Source: Chitinophagaceae bacterium (GTDB lineage Bacteria > Bacteroidota > Bacteroidia > Chitinophagales > Chitinophagaceae). From it: 64,000 nucleotides of DNA. The notes beneath the pieces are model-generated. The model worked only from the letters and a program-made list of their open reading frames with translations, did no database searches and had not been told where the DNA came from. Shown here one piece after another: positions 25,590 to 34,488 of the stretch (position 1 is its first letter; the number at the start of each line of letters is the position of its first letter). The position numbers and the translations under genes were made by a program. The DNA is taken from positions 62,001 to 126,000 of the forward strand of contig CANFKC010000001.1 of NCBI GenBank assembly GCA_947447265.1. The letters run 5' to 3'.

Positions 25590-26978
25590 ATGATCAAAAA
25601 TAGCATTTCCCTATTATATATATTATTCTCTTTATCTGCTACTGCCTGTAAACCCGGCGCAAGTAAAGAAAGCTACCAGCAAACTGAGCAGCAACAGGCA
25701 GGGGCTGCACAACAAGAATCCCGCGCTTTTACCGAAACTTTTGAAAAAGGATCAAAAGGAGGGTATGCGTTGGCGGCAGTCACGCTGGCATCGGGCATAT
25801 GGGTTTTCGATAATGCACTGGTAGGCAGCGCTGATAAAGATAGCAGGCATGGCAGCCGGGCAGCCCGGCTTCAGAGCAAGGGTACTATTACCATGAATTT
25901 TGATATCAGCACCCCTGTAAAAGAAGTAAGCATCGCCTCAGGTACTTTCGGCACAGATGCACCCGCCACCTGGGGCTTGTCGTATTCTACCGATGCCGGA
26001 AACAACTGGCAACAGGCAGGGAGCGATGTAACCACTACTTCGCATATATTAAATACGGTAAGGTTCGCGGTAAATGCTTCCACTGCTTGCAGGTTTCAGG
26101 TGCGCCACATAAGCGGGGGCCGGCTCGATATTGATGATTTCAGCATTGATGGTGCCAGCGAAGGCGATGCCCAACCGGCAAATACGTCGAATGTAGCCAA
26201 TACCCCAATTGCAGGGGGCCGCGACGACAATATGGCCCCCGGTAACCCTAGCGCAGCTACTGCGAAAACTACAAACCCCAATAACTACCTGCTGGTTAAA
26301 ACCCAGTACACCCTTTCTTATAATAACAGCAAGGGCATGGCGAATTGGGTTAGCTGGCACCTGAGCAGCGCCTGGAAGGGCGATGCAAAACGTTGTAATT
26401 GCTTTGAGCCGGATAACGAATTACCGGCTGGCTTTTTTAGAGCCACGACGCACGACTATACTGCAACAGGCTTCGACCGCGGCCACCTTTGCCCATCTGA
26501 CGATCGTGATGCCACCGCTTCTGACAATGCGGCAACCTTCTTCATGACGAATATGTCGCCGCAGGCACCACACCTTAACCAGCAGACCTGGGAAGGTCTG
26601 GAGGCTTATTGCCGCAAGTTGGTGCAGCAAGGCAATGAATTATATATTGTGGCGGGCGGCTATGGTAGTGGCGGGGAAGGCAGTGCCGGGCGCGTTACCA
26701 CTATTGCCAACGGGCGCATAACAGTTCCAGCTCACTTTTGGAAAATTGTAATTGTTTTGCCGGAAGGCAGTAACGACATAAGCCGCATAGGTCCAGATAC
26801 CCGTATTATAGCCGTGGATATGCCCAATACACAAAGTGTGAACCAATACAAGTGGGACTATTACCGCACTACCGTCGATGCCATTGAAGCCGCAACCGGC
26901 TATGATTTCTTAAGCAATGTTTCTACCACAATTCAAAAATCAGTTGAGGGAAAAACTGATGCCGGGCCTAGCCGGTAG
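25590..26978 (+). CDS. Lipoprotein DNA/RNA non-specific endonuclease, copy 1
   Basis: The 462-residue protein has a lipoprotein signal (lipobox TAC, C20). Residues 48-190 are a beta-sandwich with a motif often fused to Bacteroidota nucleases (ETFEKGSKGGYA, then RLDIDDFSI). From about 230 on is an NUC1-type ββα-metal nuclease with TGFDRGHLCPSDDRD (H299 general base) and NMSPQAPHLNQQTWEGLE (metal-ligand N330, E338). It should cleave DNA and RNA without sequence preference outside the cell, probably from an outer-membrane anchor, for nucleic-acid scavenging. A paralogue of nearly equal length follows at 27671. Low-complexity residues separate the two domains. Confidence 0.92.
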   Translation: MIKNSISLLYILFSLSATACKPGASKESYQQTEQQQAGAAQQESRAFTETFEKGSKGGYALAAVTLASGIWVFDNALVGSADKDSRHGSRAARLQSKGTITMNFDISTPVKEVSIASGTFGTDAPATWGLSYSTDAGNNWQQAGSDVTTTSHILNTVRFAVNASTACRFQVRHISGGRLDIDDFSIDGASEGDAQPANTSNVANTPIAGGRDDNMAPGNPSAATAKTTNPNNYLLVKTQYTLSYNNSKGMANWVSWHLSSAWKGDAKRCNCFEPDNELPAGFFRATTHDYTATGFDRGHLCPSDDRDATASDNAATFFMTNMSPQAPHLNQQTWEGLEAYCRKLVQQGNELYIVAGGYGSGGEGSAGRVTTIANGRITVPAHFWKIVIVLPEGSNDISRIGPDTRIIAVDMPNTQSVNQYKWDYYRTTVDAIEAATGYDFLSNVSTTIQKSVEGKTDAGPSR

Positions 26979-27028
26979 GGGAATCTCTTTTGGTTAACGC
27001 GTAAATATCACGCGAAGGCTAAAAGCCG

Positions 27029-27187
27029 CACTAGTCCAAACGTCCCGCTTGGTCTTACAATTTGCAAGCGTCCCGCTTGCGAGTTATTTATATCGGAAGC
27101 CGAACGCATTGACCGGTGTGGTCTTGTGTTTTCGGAAGCAAATGCTTCCTGAATGGGTGGACGAAGCGAATGCTTCGACAAGTAGGG
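27029..27187 (+). repeat. 159-bp direct repeat, copy A
   Basis: Copy A is near-identical to copy B at 27363-27521, 334 bp downstream. It carries the nested palindromes GGAAGCAAATGCTTCC and CGAAGCGAATGCTTCG and the near-palindrome GCAAGCGTCCCGCTTGC. Confidence 0.9.
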
Positions 27188-27265
27188 GATTTAAGAGGCG
27201 CGGATTTGTTATTTTGCTTTGCCATCCTGAGGTACGAAGTATCTCTATGTAAGCAATTGCGTCGT

Positions 27266-27318
27266 GCAAGAACGGCGTGTGTAAGTTCCTTCGCTGCGCT
27301 CAGGATGACAAGTCAGAG
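27266..27318 (+). repeat. 53-bp dispersed repeat copy 2
   Basis: This differs from the copy at 11958-12010 at one base. It is sandwiched between the two 159-bp repeats. Confidence 0.9.
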
Positions 27319-27362
27319 CGAAGGTTTGAGTTAGTATTTTTATTAAGACAATTTTATTGCCC

Positions 27363-27521
27363 CACTAGTCCGAGCGTCCCGCTTGGTCTTACAATTTGCA
27401 AGCGTCCCGTTTGCGAGTTATTTATTTCGGAAGCCGGACGCATTGACCGGTGTGGGCTTGTGTTTTCGGAAGCAAATGCTTCCTGAATAGGTGGACGAAG
27501 CGAATGCTTCGACCAGTAGGG
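27363..27521 (+). repeat. 159-bp direct repeat, copy B
   Basis: This is the second copy of the element at 27029. It differs at a handful of positions, for example GCTTGCGAG versus TTTGCGAG and GAATGGG versus GAATAGG. Confidence 0.9.
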
Positions 27522-27670
27522 AACCGTTATACACAACTTGTAGTCAGATTAGCCCGTGCAGCACAGTTATAACCGCTTAAGCGGCAACATTTTGTTCATG
27601 ATAACATAATATCATACTTCATAGTTAGTAACATAGCGATATTAGTATTGCGGCAACAAACAACACATAC

Positions 27671-29053
27671 ATGAAGAAAATTGTTCTCATGCTGTCTATG
27701 ACGGCAATGGTGCTGTCATTCAGCAATTGTAAAAAAGAAGCAAAGCCAACGGTGGCTGCGGTTTCAACTGCTGTAACACCGGCCACAACAACTGGCAGTG
27801 GCCTGCAGGCGGCTATTTATACCGGCTTCCCGGAAACATTTGAAAGTGGTACCAAGGGCGCTTATGCTGCGGGAGACGTTACCCTTACTACGGGGTCGTG
27901 GAACCTGAGCGATGCATTGATTGGCAACCTCACCGGCGACCATAAAAACGGTTCGCAGGCTGTTCGTATCCAGAATACAGGGATGTTAACCATGAACTTC
28001 AACAAAACAGCAGGCGCTACACAGGTTACCGTAGCCCACGCTATTTATGGCACTGATGCTGCCAGCACCTGGACCTTGTGGTATTCTACCAATTCCGGCT
28101 CTACCTGGACGCAAACTGGTGGCACCGTTACCACTTCTTCTGCAACAGTAAGCACCGCCACCTTTACTATGGCTGTTACTGGCAATATCCGTTTCCAGCT
28201 TCGCAAATTGACTGGCGGCCGTTTAAACATTGACGATTTCAGCATTACCGACAATACCACAGGTGGTGGCGGAACCGGTGGCACTGCCACCAGGGACGAT
28301 AATATGGGTATGGGTAACCCAAGTGGTGCAACTACCAGCACAACTAACACCACTAACTACCTGATGGTAAAAACACAGTATGCGCTTTCTTACAACAATT
28401 CAAAAGGAATGGCGAACTGGGTAAGCTGGCATCTGAGCACTGCCTGGAAGGGCACGGCAACCCGTTGCGATTGTTTTACACAAGATGCAACATTACCAAC
28501 AGGCTATTACAGGGCTTCAACATCTAACTACACCGGCACAGGCTTTGACCGTGGCCACCTTTGCCCGTCTGACGACCGTGATGGCAGCGCTACCGACATT
28601 GCTGCTACCTTCCTTATGACGAATATGTCGCCACAGGCGCCAATGCTTAACCAGCAGCCATGGGAAGCACTGGAAGCTTATTGCCGCACGCTGATTACTG
28701 CCGGCAATGAATTATACATTATTGCAGGTGGTTATGGCTCAGGCGGCACAGGCAGCAATGGCGGCACAACCACCAGCATCGCCAGCGGCAACATTAATGT
28801 GCCATCGCACTTCTGGAAAGTAATTGTAGTGTTGCCTATCGGCACGAGCGACGCAAGCAGGGTATCTACATCAACCCGCGTTATTGCTATTGATATGCCT
28901 AACGTACAAACCGTTAACGCTCATACATGGGATTACTATCGTACCAGTGTAGATGCTATTGAATCTGCTACCGGATATGATTTTTTAAACAATGTATCAA
29001 CTACCATACAGAGCACGATTGAGGCAAGTGTTGATGCAGGCGCAACGCACTAG
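27671..29053 (+). CDS. Lipoprotein DNA/RNA non-specific endonuclease, copy 2
   Basis: The 460-residue protein has a lipoprotein signal (MKKIVLMLSMTAMVLSFSNC, C20). The layout equals the gene at 25590: a beta-sandwich at 54-192 (ETFESGTKGAYAAGDVTL; RLNIDDFSIT), a Gly/Thr linker (about 195-230), then the NUC1-type nuclease with TGFDRGHLCPSDDRD (H296) and MSPQAPMLNQQPWEALE (N327, E335). Two cysteines (CDC near 266-268) and one after the active site are conserved with copy 1 and may form disulfides. The catalytic set is complete in both copies, so both are expected to be active. A bidirectional hairpin follows at 29121. Confidence 0.92.
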   Translation: MKKIVLMLSMTAMVLSFSNCKKEAKPTVAAVSTAVTPATTTGSGLQAAIYTGFPETFESGTKGAYAAGDVTLTTGSWNLSDALIGNLTGDHKNGSQAVRIQNTGMLTMNFNKTAGATQVTVAHAIYGTDAASTWTLWYSTNSGSTWTQTGGTVTTSSATVSTATFTMAVTGNIRFQLRKLTGGRLNIDDFSITDNTTGGGGTGGTATRDDNMGMGNPSGATTSTTNTTNYLMVKTQYALSYNNSKGMANWVSWHLSTAWKGTATRCDCFTQDATLPTGYYRASTSNYTGTGFDRGHLCPSDDRDGSATDIAATFLMTNMSPQAPMLNQQPWEALEAYCRTLITAGNELYIIAGGYGSGGTGSNGGTTTSIASGNINVPSHFWKVIVVLPIGTSDASRVSTSTRVIAIDMPNVQTVNAHTWDYYRTSVDAIESATGYDFLNNVSTTIQSTIEASVDAGATH

Positions 29054-29120
29054 TTTCCCATGGGAAGTCGAAAGTCGAAAGTCAAAACCTAAAAGTGTGT
29101 AATACATTTTTCAAATAAAC

Positions 29121-29156
29121 AGAAAAGCTCCACCCTACAGAAGGCGGAGCTTTTCT
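29121..29156 (+). terminator. Hairpin terminator, usable by both strands
   Basis: The arms AGAAAAGCTCC / GGAGCTTTTCT flank a 14-base loop. It sits between the convergent nuclease gene and the small ORF at 29192. Confidence 0.75.
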
Positions 29157-29191
29157 ATTACATATAGTTAACGGTAAGGAACCGCACGAAA

Positions 29192-29383
29192 TCAGGCTAC
29201 CTGCTTATGGGGTAATACAGTATAAGTATACGTTCCATTTTCATCTTCTCCTTCATCAAATGTCACTTCTACCTCTTCAGGCTGAAAGTATACAGACATT
29301 TTTTTCCGGATGATGGTCAGGAAAGAAGCAAGGGCATTTTTCATAGCGGGGTGATCGGTTGGTTGTGTCAGTTCGGGTTTCAT
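29192..29383 (-). CDS. Small protein of unknown function, 63 residues
   Basis: The protein has a helical, basic N-terminal half (HPAMKNALASFLTIIRKKMS) and an acidic, beta-prone C-terminal half (PEEVEVTFDEGEDENGTYTY). It has a normal ATG start, with an AAGGAGG about 25 bp upstream, a little far for a ribosome-binding site. No signal peptide, membrane segment or known motif. It is convergent with the nuclease gene, sharing the hairpin at 29121. Composition looks like a genuine short protein, but the evidence is limited. It could also be chance coding. Confidence 0.5.
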   Translation of the reverse strand: MKPELTQPTDHPAMKNALASFLTIIRKKMSVYFQPEEVEVTFDEGEDENGTYTYTVLPHKQVA

Positions 29384-29553
29384 AATCGGGTTGTTTAGTA
29401 AAATAAACCTCCTTCACAATTCAGCAATACTAAAATAACGCAAAGTTGTTATTAATATTGTACTTACGAAGTTAACGATTAATCGGTTTTCGGTGCGCAA
29501 GGGCTATGTTAATTTTACCAACAGCTTTTTAAGATTTCCTCCCATATAATTTA

Positions 29554-29585
29554 TTTGGACTACAAAAATATTTTATTTACTTTTG
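29554..29585 (+). promoter_or_regulatory. Bacteroidota housekeeping promoter of rpsF-rpsR-rplI
   Basis: The -33 box TTTG (29554-29557) and -7 box TACTTTTG (29578-29585) are separated by exactly 20 bp, matching the Bacteroidota consensus TTTG-N19-21-TAnnTTTG. The 5' leader to the rpsF start would be about 85 bases. Confidence 0.75.
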
Positions 29586-29674
29586 CAGTCCCAAATTTTT
29601 CCCCGCTATTTCTCACAAGGAAATATCCGCAGTTGCAGCAGGGAAAGTTGGTATTTTTTAACTTAAAACAAATT

Positions 29675-30040
29675 ATGGCAACAGAAAACAACCTTCAGGA
29701 TTACGAGCTGATGGTCATTTTTACTCCGGTGCTATCGGATGATGACTACAAGAACGCTCAGAAGAAATTTACAGATCTTATCATCGCCGAAGGCGGTGAA
29801 CTTGGCAACCAAAATGCATGGGGTCTTCGCTCACTTGCTTATCCAATAGCTAAAAAGACTACAGGTCTTTATTATGTATTGGAATATAAAGCGCCGCCAA
29901 CTACCAACGCAAAGCTGGAAATTCAGATGAACCGTGATGAAAGCATCATGCGTCATATGATTACCCGCCTTGACAAATATGCGGTTATTTATAACAACAG
30001 GAAGCGTACCAAAAACACTGCTGAAGAAGCTGTATCTTAA
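29675..30040 (+). CDS. rpsF: 30S ribosomal protein S6
   Basis: The protein has 121 residues from the ATG at 29675. The open frame runs 40 codons further upstream, through the promoter and leader, so that extension is not translated. The S6 signatures are [39 protein letters not shown] and [19 protein letters not shown]. It is a ferredoxin-like fold that pairs with S18 on the 30S platform. It is the first gene of an rpsF-rpsR-rplI operon, 17 bp before rpsR. Confidence 0.97.
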   Translation: MATENNLQDYELMVIFTPVLSDDDYKNAQKKFTDLIIAEGGELGNQNAWGLRSLAYPIAKKTTGLYYVLEYKAPPTTNAKLEIQMNRDESIMRHMITRLDKYAVIYNNRKRTKNTAEEAVS

Positions 30041-30057
30041 AATCAATCCCACACAAA

Positions 30058-30324
30058 ATGGCAAAGCAAAACGAAATAAAATTTTTGACATCAACCCGTG
30101 TTGAAAAGCGCCAGAAGAAATACTGTCGTTTCAAGAAAATGGGCATCCGTTATATAGATTATAAAGACGGAGAATTTTTGAAGAAGTTCCTGAACGAACA
30201 AGGCCGTATGTTGCCACGTCGTATTTCAGGTAACTCACTGAAATTCCAGCGCAAAGTAGCGCAGGCTATCAAGAAAGCCCGCCAGATGGCACTTTTACCA
30301 TACGTTACTGACCTTTTAAAGTAA
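30058..30324 (+). CDS. rpsR: 30S ribosomal protein S18
   Basis: The 88-residue basic protein matches S18 throughout: [55 protein letters not shown]. It binds S6 at the platform of the small subunit. It lies 17 bp after rpsF and 7 bp before rplI, in the conserved order of this operon. The N-terminus lacks the extra zinc-binding cysteines of some S18 proteins and has a single cysteine, in KYCRF. Confidence 0.97.
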   Translation: MAKQNEIKFLTSTRVEKRQKKYCRFKKMGIRYIDYKDGEFLKKFLNEQGRMLPRRISGNSLKFQRKVAQAIKKARQMALLPYVTDLLK

Positions 30325-30331
30325 AACAATC

Positions 30332-30778
30332 ATGAACATCATTCTTATAAAAGACGTTGATAATTTGGGTTCAGCCCACGAAATGGTGGAAGTAAAGCCG
30401 GGATATGCCCGCAACTATTTAATTCCACAAAAATTTGCAATTGAAGCTAGCGGTTCTAACAAGAAGATAATGGAAGAGCGCCGCAAGCAATTGCAGAAGA
30501 AAGAAGATAAATTAATGGCACAAATTGCCAGTGTTACTGAAGTACTGAAATCATCACCAATTAAAATTGGTGCTAAGATCGGTGTTAGTGGCAAAATCTT
30601 CGGTTCTGTTACCGCTATCCAGATTGCCCGCGCTATCCGCGAGCAAAAAGGTTACGAAATTGACCGTCGCCGTATCACTATCCTTGACGATGTTAAGGAA
30701 GCTGGTTTGCACAAAGCAAGCATTGATTTCGGTAAGGAAAATGTAGTAGAAATTGAATTTGAAGTAGTAGGCGAATAA
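30332..30778 (+). CDS. rplI: 50S ribosomal protein L9
   Basis: The 148-residue protein begins MNIILIKDVDNLGSAHEMVE and VKPGYARNYLIPQKFAIEA, the rRNA-binding N-terminal L9 domain. A long connecting helix (about 45-75, rich in Lys, Glu and Gln) leads to the C-terminal domain (GKIFGSVTAIQIARAIREQK, IDRRRITILDDVKEAGLH). It binds 23S rRNA and helps keep the reading frame. It is the last gene of the operon, followed by a strong terminator at 30801. Confidence 0.97.
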   Translation: MNIILIKDVDNLGSAHEMVEVKPGYARNYLIPQKFAIEASGSNKKIMEERRKQLQKKEDKLMAQIASVTEVLKSSPIKIGAKIGVSGKIFGSVTAIQIARAIREQKGYEIDRRRITILDDVKEAGLHKASIDFGKENVVEIEFEVVGE

Positions 30779-30800
30779 TTACCTCCAACTTATAATACTG

Positions 30801-30831
30801 AACCGTCCCGCGAAAGTGGGACGGTTTTTTT
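30801..30831 (+). terminator. Rho-independent terminator of the ribosomal operon
   Basis: The stem AACCGTCCCGC / GTGGGACGGTT has a GAAA loop and runs into a poly-T tract, 22 bp after the rplI stop. Confidence 0.92.
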
Positions 30832-30858
30832 GTGTAGTGGGGGTGCTGAAAGCGGTTA

Positions 30859-30917
30859 GGTTTCGCCGGACGGAATCCGGCAACCGCTAACGCCGTAGGA
30901 ACATCCTGCGGCGAACC
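30859..30917 (+). repeat. Dispersed palindromic repeat (family 'GGAATCCGGCAACC'), copy 1
   Basis: The element contains CGGACGGAATCCGGCAACCG and CGCCGTAGGAACATCCTGCG, both imperfect palindromes. The matching copy is at 34290-34352. Confidence 0.85.
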
Positions 30918-30969
30918 TGGGTTTTACCTGTTACACAACATTGAAACGTTCTCTTTACATTTGATACTG

Positions 30970-31653
30970 ATGACCTTTGAAGAATTTAAGCGCGAATTCG
31001 AGATATTTTCGAAAATTGATACTCCTGAAAAACTGGCAGCTTGCGAACGACAGTTTCAACAACGGCTGGTACAAATGGAAGATGCTGATTACTTCGAACC
31101 ATTTGAAGATAAGACAAATGGGGATGACGTTGTTGCCGGGTACGAAAAGAACCTTAATGCCATTTTCGAGTCCTATCAATTAGCGGAAGACCAGATCCAC
31201 TTTTTTATACAACCATCGTTTAGTGCAGAACGGCTTTTGATAATTAAAAAATCGATTGACTCCTATGAGATAACCCTGGTTGGCCTGGAAGAAAGTTACT
31301 GGAGCAGGTTTTATCGCGATAATGCTGTGGTAACCGGAGCAACAAAGCTTTCCCGCGGGTTTATTACGAAAGCAACGGGCGATATGCTTTTCGAATTGCT
31401 GGAACGTTCCTTCCGCGCTGCAAGGAAGCCTCAGATACCCATGTGGGTTTTAGATGGCACAAAGTATAAGCTTTCCATGATTATTGATGGTAGCAGGAAA
31501 GATGTAAGCAAACACTCGCCCGATGGCGATTCGAAAACCGGCAAAATAATCAACGTATTGGAAGCGATAATGGAGCACACTTTAACGGCTACCTTAGTCG
31601 GAGCAGAGCAAAACATAGCGGATAACATTAGCCTTTGTTTACAAGGTCAATAA
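30970..31653 (+). CDS. Conserved-looking cytosolic protein of unknown function
   Basis: The protein has 227 residues from the ATG at 30970. A TTG three codons earlier opens the longest frame. It is acidic, helix-rich and without signal peptide or membrane segment. Recognisable stretches are AACERQFQQRLVQMEDADYF, AGYEKNLNAIFESYQLAEDQ and ESYWSRFYRDNAVVTGATKL. I do not recognise the family. The even codon usage and good flanking structure (a repeat upstream, the TonB receptor 170 bp downstream) support a real gene. It could encode an intracellular regulatory or structural protein. Confidence 0.65.
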   Translation: MTFEEFKREFEIFSKIDTPEKLAACERQFQQRLVQMEDADYFEPFEDKTNGDDVVAGYEKNLNAIFESYQLAEDQIHFFIQPSFSAERLLIIKKSIDSYEITLVGLEESYWSRFYRDNAVVTGATKLSRGFITKATGDMLFELLERSFRAARKPQIPMWVLDGTKYKLSMIIDGSRKDVSKHSPDGDSKTGKIINVLEAIMEHTLTATLVGAEQNIADNISLCLQGQ

Positions 31654-31759
31654 TGACCGCATCCTAAACGGTAATATCGCGGCCCTACGTCATCTATATA
31701 AATATTGAGAAAGACGTATCCATTTTAACCGCACAAACATAGGGCGATGTAATTATTAT

Positions 31760-31826
31760 ATGGCATAATGAAAGGATGTTTCGGAATCCATCGTCTAACC
31801 CCGTAAAAACGGAATTATTATGCCAT
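31760..31826 (+). ncRNA. Possible structured 5' RNA over the TonB receptor start codon
   Basis: A perfect 10-bp helix ATGGCATAAT (31760-31769) / ATTATGCCAT (31817-31826) encloses two short hairpins, GGAT/ATCC (31774-31789) and CCGT-AAAA-ACGG (31801-31812). This is a three-way-junction outline. The AUG at 31820 lies inside the closing helix, so the structure could hide the start codon. It does not match a riboswitch class I know. Base pairing is seen in the sequence and function is inference. Confidence 0.4.
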
Positions 31827-34231
31827 CAATGTGGGTTCGTAAAGAATGTAGAAATTCAACATCAAAGAAACAAAATAACTACTGGCCCTTCTTGTTGCTG
31901 CTTCTCGCAATAATTCCTTTATCTGTTTTCGCACAAAACAACAAACAGAATATAAGGGGCGTAGTAATAGATAAGCTATCGCTGATACCCATAAGCGGAG
32001 CCTCTGTGCAGATTCTGATAGACAGTACCAGGCAAACAGTTTTTTCTGATTCGGCGGGCAAGTATCTGCTGGCTAACATTGCACCCGGCAGGTACGAGAT
32101 CAGGGCCACCAATACCGGTTACAAAGATGTGTATGTCCTCAATATTGTTGTTACCTCAGGTAAAGAAGCAATTCTGGACATAACCATGGAGGAAACCTTT
32201 AAAAGCCTGAAAGAAGCTGCTGTAAAAGCATCGGGTAAAGCAGGCGCCATAAACAAACTCGCTACCGTTAGCGCGCGTGCGTTTTCGATGGAAGAAGTAA
32301 ACAGGTATGCCGGAGGGCGCAGCGACCCTGCCCGGCTTGTCGCGAATTTTGCGGGAGTGAGCGCCCCGGACGATTCCAGGAACGACATTGTGATACGAGG
32401 GAACTCACCAGTGGGAGTATCGTGGCGGATAGACGGCATGAACGTTACCAATCCAAACCACTTTGCTACTGTTGGCACCACTGGTGGCGCAGTAAGCGCC
32501 CTCAACACCAATATGCTCAAGAACTCTGATTTTTTCACTTCTGCTTTTCCGGCTGAATATGGGAATGCGATAGCCGGCGTGTTCGACCTTGGTTTTAGAA
32601 ATGGGAATACGGAGAAGCGGGAACATACGTTTCAGTTGGGCCTGGTCACCGGTCTTGAGGGCATGACCGAAGGCCCCATAGCCAAGGGCAGCGACGCATC
32701 TTACCTGGTAGCCTACCGCCAGTCTGGGGCCTTTCTTGCATCCACGTTTGGCATCAACATCGGTACGTCATCTACCCCGGCTTACAAAGACCTTTCATTT
32801 AAAGTTACCAGTGGCAAAACCAAATTCGGCACCTTCAGCCTTTTCGGTATCATGGCCAATAGCAGCATTGCCATTACAGGAGGAAAACCAGGCAGCCTGT
32901 ATGCCCCACCAGATAATACCGACCTCTACAGCGCTATTGGTATAGTTGGCCTGAAGCATATAAAAATACTCAACATCCGATCGAATATCACATCGTCAAT
33001 AGGCGTGAACTACGCAAAAAATACCCAGACACAATCGACAGCGGATACCAATAATACCAGCCGCAGCATTGAAGATGAGAAAGTGATACAGACATCCTAT
33101 GTTGCATCAATAGCCTATAGCAACAAAATCAACTCCCGGTTGTTTTTAAAAACAGGCATACAAGATCAGCTTATTAACCTGGACCTCTATTACCGCACCC
33201 GCCGCAACATGCCGGACTGGTTGCAAATATGGGATAATAACAGCAACACACACCTGGCGCAGGCCTATGCGCACCTGAAGTATAACGTTACCGAAAAGCT
33301 GACTGCCAATGTGGGACTGCACACGCAAAAGCTATTTCTGAACACCAAGTCGGTATCGGTGGAGCCAAGGATAGGTTTGAAGTATGATGTGGGAAGCAAG
33401 AGCAGCTTTAGCGCCGGGTTCGGATTGCATTCGCAAATGCAACCCGTGAATATGTATTACAACCAGTTTCAGAACGCGACCACTACTAACTCTAATAAAG
33501 ACATGGGCTTTACAAAAAGCCAGCATTACGTATTAGGTTACGACTGGCAACCCCTGAAAGATTGGCGGTTAAAAGCCGAGGTATACTACCAGCACTTGTA
33601 TGACGTTCCGGTAGATTCCTTCTCCAGCAGTTATTCCATGCTCAATACCGGTTCCAGCTTTAAGCCGGACCTGTCGCTGAACCTTAAAAATAATGGCACC
33701 GGAACCAATTACGGCGCTGAATTAACCATAGAGAAATTCTTTAGCAGGAGCTATTATGGCCTTTTTACTGCGTCGGTATATGAATCGAAATATAAAGGGA
33801 GTGATGGTGTGGAACACAATACCGCGTTTAATGGAAAATACGTGTACAACGTTCTTGTGGGTAAAGAATTTAAAGTTGGTTCCGGTAAGCGCAATAAGTT
33901 GAGCACAGACTTAAAATATACCAATGCAGGCGGTCGCTTCCATACCCCGATTGACCTCGCAGCATCGCAACTGGCCGGTAATACGGTGCTGAAAAATGAT
34001 ACTTATGCCAACAGCGAGCAGTATGATAACTACTTCAGGTTAGATTTTAAGACCAGCTTCGTGCTCAATAGTAAATCGCGCAAACTGTCGCAAACCTTCT
34101 CGCTTGATCTGCAGAATGTGACCAACCACAAAAATGTCTTCTCCCAGTCTTACGACAATGGCAGTAAAACGCTCATGACCAGTTATCAATTGGGTTTCTT
34201 TCCGAATTTTATTTATAAGCTCCAGTTTTAG
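31820..34231 (+). CDS. TonB-dependent receptor with N-terminal carboxypeptidase-like domain
   Basis: The 803-residue outer-membrane protein has a signal peptide with a long n-region (hydrophobic core WPFLLLLLAIIPLSVFAQ near 25-42). A CarboxypepD_reg-like domain (about 46-130, IRGVVIDKLSLIPISGASVQ and PGRYEIRATNTGYKDVYVLN) is followed by a plug domain (about 150-270, with NDIVIRGNSPVGVSWRIDG) and a beta-barrel ending KLQF. It imports an unknown solute using TonB. No SusD partner is adjacent, so it need not be a polysaccharide system. A second in-frame ATG at 31829 is also possible. The start codon lies in the possible RNA structure described above. Confidence 0.9.
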   Translation: MPSMWVRKECRNSTSKKQNNYWPFLLLLLAIIPLSVFAQNNKQNIRGVVIDKLSLIPISGASVQILIDSTRQTVFSDSAGKYLLANIAPGRYEIRATNTGYKDVYVLNIVVTSGKEAILDITMEETFKSLKEAAVKASGKAGAINKLATVSARAFSMEEVNRYAGGRSDPARLVANFAGVSAPDDSRNDIVIRGNSPVGVSWRIDGMNVTNPNHFATVGTTGGAVSALNTNMLKNSDFFTSAFPAEYGNAIAGVFDLGFRNGNTEKREHTFQLGLVTGLEGMTEGPIAKGSDASYLVAYRQSGAFLASTFGINIGTSSTPAYKDLSFKVTSGKTKFGTFSLFGIMANSSIAITGGKPGSLYAPPDNTDLYSAIGIVGLKHIKILNIRSNITSSIGVNYAKNTQTQSTADTNNTSRSIEDEKVIQTSYVASIAYSNKINSRLFLKTGIQDQLINLDLYYRTRRNMPDWLQIWDNNSNTHLAQAYAHLKYNVTEKLTANVGLHTQKLFLNTKSVSVEPRIGLKYDVGSKSSFSAGFGLHSQMQPVNMYYNQFQNATTTNSNKDMGFTKSQHYVLGYDWQPLKDWRLKAEVYYQHLYDVPVDSFSSSYSMLNTGSSFKPDLSLNLKNNGTGTNYGAELTIEKFFSRSYYGLFTASVYESKYKGSDGVEHNTAFNGKYVYNVLVGKEFKVGSGKRNKLSTDLKYTNAGGRFHTPIDLAASQLAGNTVLKNDTYANSEQYDNYFRLDFKTSFVLNSKSRKLSQTFSLDLQNVTNHKNVFSQSYDNGSKTLMTSYQLGFFPNFIYKLQF

Positions 34232-34289
34232 GGTAAACGCGGGTTTGCAGATTGCAAAAATGTGGCAGGAATTAAATGTGAGGTAGCAG

Positions 34290-34352
34290 GGTTTCGCGGG
34301 GCGGAATCCGGCAACCACGTTCGCCGTAGGAGCATCCTACGGCGAACGTGGG
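34290..34352 (+). repeat. Dispersed palindromic repeat (family 'GGAATCCGGCAACC'), copy 2
   Basis: Same element as 30859-30917. It contains CGCCGTAGGAGCATCCTACGGCG, a 9-bp perfect palindrome around a short loop, and lies between the TonB receptor and the thiolase gene. Confidence 0.85.
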
Positions 34353-34488
34353 AACGTTGGTAACTTTTAGTTATAAGTTACAGTTTTAGAATAATTTACC
34401 ATACATCCGCAACATTGCCATTTACCAATAAATATATGTATTTCGTAACGTTGTTTAGCCGTAACTTGCGGCTCTTAAAAACACTCAA

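Larger units (their letters stand above)
26979..27670. other. Repeat-filled gap between the two nuclease genes
   Basis: The roughly 690 bp are made mostly of a 159-bp element in two direct copies (27029 and 27363) and a 53-bp element (27266). I see no gene. The small frames within are repeat-derived. Confidence 0.75.

Noticed and set aside
25590-29053. Toxin or anti-phage nuclease island
   Set aside because: Both proteins carry lipoprotein signals and secreted-enzyme domains; no immunity protein or defence gene is adjacent.
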